DNA of 40,001 nucleotides from positions 1 to 40,001 of the forward strand of contig JAYMSP010000865.1 of the NCBI GenBank assembly GCA_036897095.1, given 5' to 3'. Both the position numbers and the translations under genes were made by a program. The notes beneath the pieces were generated by a model. It made no database searches. It saw only the letters and a program-made list of their open reading frames with translations, and was not told the origin of the DNA. Below, piece by piece: positions 1 through 8,239 of this stretch. The first letter of the stretch is position 1. Each line of letters starts with the position of its first letter. The stretch is from Plantago elongata. Lineage: Eukaryota; Streptophyta; Magnoliopsida; Lamiales; Plantaginaceae.

Positions 1-203
1 ATAAAGAAGTAGTCTCATAGCAACCATACCCCACAAGGCATATTTTACTAATTCTTTTCTTCATAAATTCCAACAGAAGATTAACAAGTAGATATAACAA
101 CCATTGTAATTCACATTATGTATATTCAATTGCCTTGTATTATGCTTAAACTTTAAACTGAAGATTTGATAACTGTAGATTCTTTCTTTGACTTTCAAGA
201 TAT

Positions 204-278
204 CAAAGAATCACCTAAATAAATTGTATAAAGAATTACTTAAATAAATTGTATAAAGAATCACCTAAATAAATTGTA
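204..278. repeat. 25 bp tandem repeat, three copies
   Basis: Three head-to-tail copies of a 25 bp AT-rich unit lie at 204-228, 229-253 and 254-278. Each copy contains the string taaataaattgta. Copies 1 and 3 differ only at the first base, and copy 2 has two C-to-T changes (attactt for atcacct). No coding reading is evident. This is a simple minisatellite in intergenic sequence. Confidence 0.9.
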
Positions 279-489
279 TAACCGATGATAGATCTCCTTG
301 TCTCCAAACACATTGCCCAATCAATGTATGCGAACCCTTTCAAGAGTAAAATCCCATGTACATGAGTGGATTTTAGATATCTCAAGAGAATGTGAATCCT
401 AGAAATATGGTTACGCGATAAAGCCGAGAAGGTTCACTCATTAGCTAAACACAAACTTAACAATATCACAAATGGTGGTTGAAGATGAA

Positions 490-760
490 TTATTAACGAC
501 TCATTCCGATCGCCCAATCCATTGTCGACGAATGGGGCGACAATTAAAACTCCACCCCCCCCCTCCCCATGGAGACCTGGGGCAACGAATAGTTTATTCG
601 TCGCTATTCGCGGCGGATTAGACGACACATTTACTCATTTTTTAATTTCTTTTAAAAATTCAAATAATGACGACCCGTCGTTGTAATTGGACAAAATAAA
701 ATGCCTATTTGTCACTATAAACAACAATTCGTCTGTCGCGATTCATGTGTTTTTCTTCTT
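490..760. other. CpG-rich cluster of CGACGAAT-type motifs, possible transposon subterminal region
   Basis: Short motifs built on cgacgaat and its reverse attcgtcg recur in both orientations here (around 528, 585, 596, 670 and 727), in otherwise AT-rich DNA. A C-run lies at about 551-567. Clusters of inverted short CpG-rich motifs are known from the subterminal regions of CACTA (En/Spm) transposons, but I could not identify terminal inverted repeats or a target duplication. The CACTA reading is an inference. Confidence 0.3.
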
Positions 761-782
761 TAGTGAACAACATAAAATTTGC

Positions 783-973
783 GAAATAAAATAGAAACAG
801 TAATCTGGCAACAAGTTCAACAATCATCCGATAACAATCGTGCGAAACATCAGAAATAAAATGGAAACAATAATAACTCAACAATCATCCGGTAACGATC
901 GCGCGAAACAACTGAAAATTTACGAAATAAAATGGAAACAATAATCCGGCAACAAAATTCAACAATTATCCGG
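783..973. repeat. 70 bp tandem repeat, about 2.7 copies
   Basis: The units are 783-852, 853-923 and a partial copy at 924-973. Each begins gaaataaaatngaaaca and contains caacaatcatccgg or a close variant. The array lies immediately beyond the 3' end of the ankyrin pseudogene read on the minus strand. It marks where recognisable coding homology stops. Confidence 0.85.
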
Positions 974-1004
974 GAGGAAGAACCGGTGAATTCGAACCCG
1001 AATG

Positions 1005-1656
1005 TAGTGGACCAATGTCCAACCATTCTGATCGCCAACAAGAACCTTATCGCGTTATAATCATCCATCCGTCCAGGCTCCAGACCTCTGCAACAGATCC
1101 CCCAATTGCAACATGTCGTATAGGCACGCATGGAATGGCCCTTCTTCAACGCCAATGCAAATGCAGTCTTCCCTTCATTGGTAATTGCATACTTGGCTAA
1201 ATTCGAACATTGAGAAATAACTCAACAACTTCCAAGTGGCCTTCATGAGAATAGTGGAGACTGGAGAGGAGTCCATTGAGCTGAATCGGTAACATCAGGA
1301 TCGATCCCTGACAATACTAGATACTTAATCAAATCCATTTGTCCGCGAATCGCAGCAATGTGAAGAGCCGTTTGCCCAATCGAATTCATTGCTTCCAGGA
1401 TACCATCTACATAAAACGAACTTATCAGAAATTCTAACAAATCAACTCTGTTCAAACTGGAAGCATCATGTAGAAACAGATCACTATGCTCCTTCCCGTC
1501 GATTTCGAAACCGGAATCAATCAGTATCTTAACAATCTCAATATCTCCTCCAGACTCAACGGCTAATGAAATAACCGATTTTCCCGCCAAATTCCTGACA
1601 TTTACATCTGCTTTAGACCGAATCAACGAACTCCGATTTCCTATTCCTAACTGCAA
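1005..1656 (-). pseudogene. Ankyrin-repeat protein pseudogene (vapyrin-like ankyrin family)
   Basis: On the minus strand, 1656 down to about 1243 reads as ankyrin repeats (DVNVRNLAGKSVISLAVESG, IGQTALHIAAIRGQMDLIKY, ending in DSAQWTPL). The reading then needs a frameshift near 1256 to continue as LHYSHEGHLEVVELFLN, another near 1200 to continue as LAKYAITNEGKTAFALALKK, and further shifts near 1140 and 1080 to read LYDMLQLGDLLQR and then MDDYNAIRFLLA. The last two strings resemble the junction between ankyrin blocks in plant ankyrin proteins of the vapyrin-like class, which I recall as MLQLGDxLxRAARxDDV. The MSP domain of true vapyrins is not seen. Homology then fades into a tandem repeat. At least three frameshifts make this a dead copy; the exact family is uncertain. 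Confidence 0.75.
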
Positions 1657-1679
1657 TTCTCAACAGATAACTCAACTGA

Positions 1680-2870
1680 GACACATCACATCAACAAATT
1701 ACCTTTGATAGATATGTAATACAAGATTAATTTTCATTTCAAATATTAAAGGGACTGATTGATATAGAAGTCTACTCCAACAATATAACAAACACGGCAT
1801 AAATGATTGTACAAATATGGACAGTTTGGGGAATTTATTTTTTTTTGAAAATTTTAACAGAAGCTATCGATTGTCATACAAATATGTGAATTGAATATTG
1901 TACTAACTTGCATTGTGAGCTAAATGGAGTTAGCCAGTATGGATTGGGACAACGGTTTTTGTCTTTCTTCTTGGATTTGTTAGTGGATATGAACATAAAA
2001 TAATAACAAATCAAGCATATGCACTTGTGAATTGGCGTCTACCCTTGACATATTCTGTCACTTGCCTTGCCAATGTTGCCATGGACAGAAACCATCAACA
2101 TAGCAAATCATGCTGGCCCATAAAATCTAAGGCCCTGTGTCAAATTTTAATTCAAGGCCCATAAACCTAAATAGTAACTAGATTTTTTGTGCTTTTTACA
2201 ATACATGTTTTTAAAAATAAAATGATGAAATAAAAACCTTTTATGAACCTTTCACATAAAAATTATCATGTCGATCCAGATGAAATCTAACACAGTGTGA
2301 TTTTAAGTGAACAATTATATTTAGCTAGAAAAAAAATTATGAGTGTAACTTAGAGTTTTGATATAACTTATTTTTGCTTAATTTATAATGTCTACAAATA
2401 TAGTACCTTAGTCATATTCTATAACTTTTTTTAACTAATTGAATACTACTTAAATTTTGTATCAAATATTTAACGATGTTAAAATGAAATGCTTATACTT
2501 TATATTAAACATGTAAGTATGACATTGAAAATATAAAAATAACTTTTAAATTTAATTCGATATAATTAAAAATAACGACACTGTATATATGAGTTTACAT
2601 GTTGAACTAAGATAGAAAAAGTAAGAAAATAAAAATATTTAAAGAATTAATAAATAAAATAGTAGAAACAACAAGATAAAATGAGTCCACACCTCTACCC
2701 AATAAAAAAAAAGTTATGTGAATGGGTGGAATTGAATCTGGGACCTTTCATTGGCAAAGGAAAATCATAAGCTCGATAGCCGCTGGGAAACAGAGTCTTC
2801 TGTAATTTTTATAGACGACATAATATATACAAACACATAGTACTATATTTAAAAATATAAAAAATAAAAA
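1680..2870. other. AT-rich intergenic stretch, no gene seen
   Basis: No open frame with recognisable protein similarity was found. The sequence is strongly AT-rich with many short A and T runs. A short GGCCC-rich hairpin-like string at about 2130-2165 resembles the modules at 2876, 3406 and 4322 described separately. Confidence 0.6.
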
Positions 2871-2875
2871 ATTAT

Positions 2876-2942
2876 TTGGGGCGCCGAAAAAACAGGGGCT
2901 CTGTGCGGAAGGCCTCCCTGCACAGGGCCAAGACCGACCCTG
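2876..2942. repeat. GC-rich hairpin module in AT-rich DNA
   Basis: A 65 bp GC-rich island (ggggcgccg ... ctgtgcgg ... ctgcacagggcc) can fold through ctgtgc/gcacag. Its layout (a GGCCC-type start, a short stem with a roughly 10-15 nt loop, then a GGCC end) matches the modules at 3406-3462 and 4322-4382. It probably belongs to the same dispersed repeat family, but the family is unidentified. Confidence 0.4.
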
Positions 2943-3115
2943 ATAAAATGGTTGAAGCATGGAGTTATAAAGTGATTCTCATGAGTCAATGAGTTATAAG
3001 GTGACAGTGATAATTATTCCTTGTAATATAATTAGTTTATTAAAGAAAAAAAAGGAAAATAAAGAAGAATACAAAATGTTTTACACAAAAATTGAATCAA
3101 CTTACTAATAAAACA

Positions 3116-3462
3116 ATATACTTCCTCCGTCCTAACTTCATCTTTCGTATTTCATTCTGGACCGTCCCAACTTCATCTTTTTATCCCTTAAATATAAAAT
3201 ATATCTCCTACTTTATTTACTTCTTCTCTACTTTATCACCATATCTCCCACTTTATTTATTTTTTTCCTATTTTATTCGTACTTTATCATATTCTCTCCT
3301 GCAAATGTTATTTGAAAGAAAATTCTATAATATTAATTGTTTATAACAAAATTTTATTTATATTTTAAACTCCCGATTACCACTATATATAATATTAAAT
3401 TGATCCTTAAAAATTCGAGGCCCTATGCGGATAAACATACCGCATGGATTTAGGGGCCTCTT
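3116..3462 (+). repeat. Left arm of a long inverted duplication (contains Stowaway-like MITE arm)
   Basis: The arm starts with cttcctccgtcctaacttcat, close to the Stowaway-type terminal sequence CTCCCTCCGTCCC, and continues through an AT-rich block to a hairpin (atgcgg/ccgcat) at about 3424-3446. Read as reverse complement, the right arm (4322-4735) follows it colinearly. The matches include aattgtttataaca, the neighbouring ttatttgaaa, and ccttaaaaattcgagg. The two arms enclose about 860 bp. The MITE assignment rests on the terminal motif. Confidence 0.7.
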
Positions 3463-3870
3463 GAAGCAAATCCATTCCTCTAACAGAAAGATATACCTGA
3501 GCTTACAAGGTTAAACAACCTATAATATGATTTAAACACAGGTTTTGAAAATATGTTGTGATGTTCAATTTGTTTTGAGTCGCCATAAATTTAGTTGTGT
3601 AATTATATGAGCCTTAGATAGATATGTAATACAAGACTAGTTATACGGCATCTCGTGTGCAGTAAGTAATACTTGGTGTCTTTATATTATAGAAATTGAA
3701 TAAAAAAATTAATACAACCACAATGTTCAAATAACATGTATTTAAATGTTTACACTAGTTTTACACTTATTTGACGCAAATTACCCTCTAAGTGGCAAAA
3801 GCTGCAAAGAAATGTTAGTTTGAAGACAAGTTTAATTTTGTTTAAGAATTATGAGAATATATCGTTGATT

Positions 3871-4019
3871 AGTAAAAAAAGTTGTAGGAATTGCAAGTTC
3901 ATTCTTAACATATTACAGAGGTGTTTATAACATCAACCAGTGGCAGTAAAAAAAAGTTGTAGGAATTGCAAGTTCATTCTTAATATATTACATAGGTGTT
4001 TATAACATCAACCAGTGGC
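3871..4019. repeat. 75 bp tandem duplication
   Basis: Two nearly identical units of 74 and 75 bp lie at 3871-3944 and 3945-4019. Both run from agtaaaaaaa through aggaattgcaagttcattct to catcaaccagtggc. They differ at only a few positions, so the duplication is recent relative to the surrounding inverted arms. It lies in the spacer between those arms and has no coding signal. Confidence 0.95.
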
Positions 4020-4321
4020 TTGGTGTAATTGAGAAGTTGCTCCTCCACCTCATTATTTCCTTTTTCTTATACGAGAAATATAACCAACGGCACACATATC
4101 ATCGGGCTCATTATACACCAGTATATATTTTAAAAATCTATTGTTTATACTGGTAAGAATTAATTCATTGAAATATCAATATATGAATATAAAAGAATCA
4201 CCCAAACGTTCCAATTTTAATATTTAGAACTCGAGATAAAATCATCTAAAGAAATCGAATTAAAAATAAACCAATTAAAACGATCATTATAATCATCCAC
4301 CAAGTTAATATCACTAGAAAT

Positions 4322-4735
4322 CGAAAGCAGGCCGAGTATAAGACCATGCAGTGTGTTTAACTGCACATAGCCTCGAATTTTTAAGGGTTCGAATTTAATA
4401 TCATGTTAGCAATAGATGTTAGTAATAGGGAGTTAAAGATATGAATAAAAATATGTTATAAACAATTTATATTATATAGCTTTATTTCAAATAATATTTA
4501 TAGTGTTATAATTTTAAAGTGATATATTATGTACTCTCTCGTCTCTAGTTCATCTTTTTGTGGAGCGAGATTCAAGTTTTAAGAGAAAGTGAATAAATTA
4601 GTATAGATGGTGATAAAATATATTAAAAAAAGTAAATAAAGTAATAGATATATTTTCTATTTAAATGATGAGAAGATGAAGTCGCATCAAAATGAAATGC
4701 AAGAAAATGAGGCTACGGTGGACCTAGTATATTGT
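4322..4735 (-). repeat. Right arm of the long inverted duplication (contains Stowaway-like MITE)
   Basis: Reverse complement of this stretch matches 3116-3462 in order: the MITE-like outer part (ttgcatttcattttgatgcg, then acttcatctt), the AT-rich middle, and the inner hairpin beside the aaaaattcgagg motif. This arm has extra sequence at about 4534-4600 that looks like the opposite MITE end (gtactctctcgtctctagttc), which is not evident in the left arm. The copies differ by many substitutions, so the duplication is old. Confidence 0.7.
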
Positions 4736-4739
4736 TTTA

Positions 4740-5935
4740 TTAGGATATTTATTAAAATTTTATGTAAAATATTTTATTATATTTAAAAGTTATACTATTA
4801 ATTTGAGGTTAATTTAAAATTTTGTAAGTAACTTCAAATCTTTGGATCGGCCCAAATAAGTGGTATTGCCGTATTGTACCTCTTATGCTCCGTAGAGGAG
4901 GCAAGGCAGCGAGTCCTCATCAATTAAGGAAAGGTCCCAAGTTAAATTTAAACTGAATAGTCAGACATAAACATTACAAAATGTAGTATACTAAATACTT
5001 CTCTAATCTTTCTCTGTAAAGAGAAACTATACTGTATAGCTAAAATAGAAAGCAATATCATCCAACAGAACTAAAAGCCTCATGAAGTATTATTGTATTA
5101 AGCAATATCTCGACAATTTTTAGCATACCTTTTTCAATTTTTTTACGAACAAACTTTTACAATGTCTGACAACATACTTCAAATAAAATGAACAGTTTAT
5201 AATTAAACAAAATATTTTTTATATTTAAAAATATTTTAGAGGGTAAATATGAATATTAATATTGATAGTTTTTATATTTATATTTATAAAGTAAAAATGC
5301 GATGAGACAATCGTTTTACTGTACCTTAAGCGAATCGATATTTAGTGATAAGTTAAAAATCTAATGATGTATAATTATAATTGCATGTTTCCATACAGAC
5401 CAACAACTATCTCACCTCATTGCCCAACTAAAATTAGTCATGACATTGATGCTTATAGAATAGTTATCAACTACATGATGACTTTGGGTTAATTATATTT
5501 GGGCTAGAGTGTCTTATATAAGTCCATCATATATGAATGGGCTTAGAGACCCATTGGACATAAGATGAAACATGTATATTCTTCCCTGGTTAGGCATTGC
5601 TTCTCCCACCAAAATTAGGGAGGGGAGTGGGTCTGCTACCCGTGTCAAATACTTATTCACGAACCGATTAGTAACCTTCACGACAAAAGAAAGAGATGAA
5701 ATGACCATAATGACCATAACAAATGTCAGCCCCTAGTCCGACACATGTACAATCAAGTACATACCTCAATTCTCTTTCATCATTGTAACGTACAACAGTC
5801 TGTGGTGAGACAAAATTGTCCGAATTCCAACATATTTTCACAATTCCTTGATTTGATCTTATTTTGTTACTGTAAACACCATTACCTCTTACCACATTTA
5901 CCTCAGTTTTTTTTGCTTTCTCTCTCTGAACTTTA
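4740..5935. other. Intergenic stretch, no gene seen
   Basis: The sequence is AT-rich with no recognisable coding frame. Short overlapping frames around 5514-5895 show no known motif and no codon pattern. Nothing further can be supported. Confidence 0.55.
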
Positions 5936-6069
5936 GTAGTTGTGTCGACAAACTCACCGGGAAAGGAAAATGGGCCGCCGCAAGGGTGAATGTTCGAAGG
6001 TGGAGGGTAAAGAAGCGCGTCGAAAAATTGCGGAGGGTGGTGGGTTCTTCAACTGCCTTTTAATTGTTA

Positions 6070-6114
6070 TTCTTTTTTTTTTTTTTTTTGTTTTTGCCCG
6101 TGGGGGGGGGGGGG
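6070..6114. repeat. Adjacent poly-T and poly-G homopolymer runs
   Basis: A T-run of about 18 bases (from about 6072) is followed, about 10 bases later, by a G-run of about 14 bases (about 6101-6114). Such runs are prone to length error in sequencing and to slippage in vivo. They lie just upstream of the readable part of the copia element. Confidence 0.85.
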
Positions 6115-6204
6115 TTAGAGGTCTCAAACTTTCCTTTTTTGAGATTCTACCTTTTTTTCTTTTCTTTTTTTACACCAAGTGTATCAAGACACAAGCGAGC
6201 TGAT

Positions 6205-6597
6205 GATTACGACAAAAAAACAAGGGTTTACGTCGACTCTTCGCCGGAGAAACGACCAAGGAAGAAAAGACAAGCCAATTCCAATTACCCCTCTTCGGTT
6301 CGTTCACCTGCCCGGCCTCAAACTCTCACCCCTGCCAACCCGCTGTTCGAACCTTCCCTGGCCCCATCTCCACAACCAGCACCTCATACGCCCCTTTCCG
6401 CCCACCACCATGCTCCAACCGACCCGCCCGGATCTCCCTCACTTCCAGCCGCTCCGATTCCGCCAATGGTCCCCCGACCTTGTGTCCCGCATCCGAAATT
6501 CTTAGGGCTTTGATTATATTAATTTCTCGGCAGTTACGAAATCCCCCATTCCTCGTAACCCGGTTTCTGCCCTTCAGGACCGAATTGGAAATCGGCT
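6205..6597 (+). pseudogene. Copia polyprotein fragment: proline-rich linker before reverse transcriptase
   Basis: The frame contains many Pro, Ser and Ala residues and reads PMVPRPCVPHPKFLG near its end. It then shifts frame towards VTKSPIPRNPVSALQDR and, after one more single-base shift, NWKSAMKDEF. This low-complexity segment is typical of the region between integrase and RT in copia polyproteins. Stops and frameshifts at about 6512-6590 break it. Confidence 0.7.
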
Positions 6598-7186
6598 ATG
6601 AAAGATGAATTTGATGCTCTAATTAATAATAAGACGTGGGTTTTAGTACCCCGTACACCTGATGTTAATATTGTCCGTTCTATTTGGATTTTTGCTCATT
6701 AGTTTAAATCTAATGATGTGTTTGAGAGGCACAAAGCTCGTCTTGTAGGTGATGGGAAAACCCAACAGGTTGGCATTGATTGTGGTGAGACGTTTAGCGC
6801 GGTTGTTAAACCGGCTACTATCCGTACGGTGCTAAGTTTTGCTCTATCAAGGTCCTGGCAGATTCATCAGCTTGATGTTAAAAACACTTTCCTACATGGA
6901 GAACTCAAGGAAACCGTTTATATGCATCAACCACTTGGTTTTCGAGATCCAAGATACCCAGATCATGTTTTCTTATTGAAGAAATCATTGTACTATCTCA
7001 AACAGGCTCCATGTGCATGGTAAGAGATTCACATATTATGTCTCATCTCTAGGTTTCTACAACAGCAAAGCGGATACTTCATTATTTATCTACAAGAAAG
7101 GAACATATATGTCATATCTATTACTTTACGTGGATAATATCATTTTGGCTACCTCGTCAGCATCTCTCCGGCGATTATGGGTTTAT
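6598..7186 (+). pseudogene. Copia reverse transcriptase, N-terminal and palm part, broken
   Basis: From MKDEFDALINNKTWVLVP the frame runs to an in-frame TAG at 6700-6702, where the family usually has Lys (FAH-stop-FKSN). It resumes with ERHKARLVGDGKTQQVGIDC, IHQLDVKNTFLHGELKETVY and LLKKSLYYLKQAPCAW. A small deletion at about 7021 shifts the frame to RFTYYVSSLGFYNSKADTSL and YLLLYVDNII. The RT active-site motif is normally YVDD; here it reads YVDN (7127-7138), so a catalytic Asp is lost. The frame ends soon afterwards. Confidence 0.9.
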
Positions 7187-8049
7187 TAGCTTCGAAGTTT
7201 GCTATGAAGGATCTTGGCCCATTGAACTACTTCCTTGGTATTTCGATGACTCGACACAAATCTGGTATGTTTATGTCTCAACGTAAGTATGCTGGAGAGA
7301 TTATTGATCGAGCCGGTATGTCATCATGTAAATCAACTGCCACTCCGGTTGATACTAATCCCAAGCTAGGTAGTACACTAGGCTCACCATACGATGATCC
7401 TACGCATTACATGAGTCTTCCTGGTGCTCTGCAGTATTCGACTTTTACTCGACCAAATATCTCATATGTTGTTCAACAAGTGTGTCTACATATGCATGAT
7501 CCCAAGGATATACACATGAATGCGTTGGAACGCATACTTCGGTATATACAGGGCACCATCACTTTCGGCCTTCATATGTTCACGTCCTCGAGTTCGGATC
7601 TTGTATCATACACGGATGCAGATTATGGTGGATGTCCGGATACTCGAAGATCGACATCTGGTTATTGTGTGTTTCTTGGTGATAATTCGATCTCGTGGTC
7701 ATCCAAATGACAACCTACAATGTCTCGTTCTAGTGTTGTGGCTGAGTATCGAGGAGTAGCGAATGTCGTTTCTGAATCATGATGGATTCGGAATTTATTG
7801 CTTGAGCTTCACTGTCCCATTAAGAAGGCGACTTTGGTCTATTCCGACAATACCAGTGCTATATATTTGTCGGGCAATCCATTACAAGACCAACGAACCA
7901 AGCACATTGAGAAGGGTATTCATTTCGTTCTGAGCAAGTCGCCAAAGGGAAGACTCGTGTGCTCCATGTTCCTTCTCGCTACCAGATTGCGAATATCTTC
8001 ACAAAGGGACTTCTCAGGGTGTTACTTGAAGATTTTAGATCTAGTTTAA
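7177..8049 (+). pseudogene. Copia RT C-terminal part and RNase H, broken
   Basis: The frame resumes with LLASKFAMKDLGPLNYFLGI, RAGMSSCKSTATPVDTNPKL and YTDADYGGCPDTRRSTSGYC, the RNase H start with its acidic DAD. A stop follows SWSSK (7708-7710). In the same frame MSRSSVVAEYRGVANVVSES carries the RNase H Glu, then a second stop at about 7780 and LVYSDNTSAIYL with the next Asp. After HIEKGIHFV a frameshift near 7945 leaves the usual copia ending (HVPSRYQIADIFTKGL-like) in another frame. The copy is dead. Confidence 0.9.
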
Positions 8050-8081
8050 GCGTTCGTCTTCCTCCCATTTCGACTGCGGGG

Positions 8082-8239
8082 TGTGATAGATTATGTAAAT
8101 AGACTAGGATTAGAATATTAGTATAATCTAGCTTAGAAGTAGAATTAGATTAGAATTAGTTTTCCTATCTTTCATTTTGTAATTATACCTGTAACGTTAA
8201 ACAAGTATAGTTTATTTTGAAGAGATGCATCCTCTCACA
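8082..8239 (+). repeat. Putative 3' LTR of the copia element (end uncertain)
   Basis: Directly after the purine-rich tract the sequence begins TGTGATAGATTATGTAAATA, a TG start as expected for an LTR. A CA-ended candidate stops at 8239 (cctctcaca). There is no second LTR to align against, so the 3' limit is a guess and the LTR may be truncated. Confidence 0.5.

Noticed and set aside
434..628. Short minus-strand frame over the CpG-rich island
   Set aside because: It is explained by CpG-rich repeated motifs and a C-run, has no domain, and overlaps a probable transposon remnant.
5514..5936. Several overlapping frames of 60-75 codons on both strands
   Set aside because: They overlap one another, show no motif and have no codon pattern. 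I treat them as chance frames.
5940..6203. Frame reading MGRRKGECSKVEGKEARRKI and then a T- and G-run translation
   Set aside because: It has basic low complexity followed by homopolymer-derived Phe and Gly. No domain supports it as a gene.
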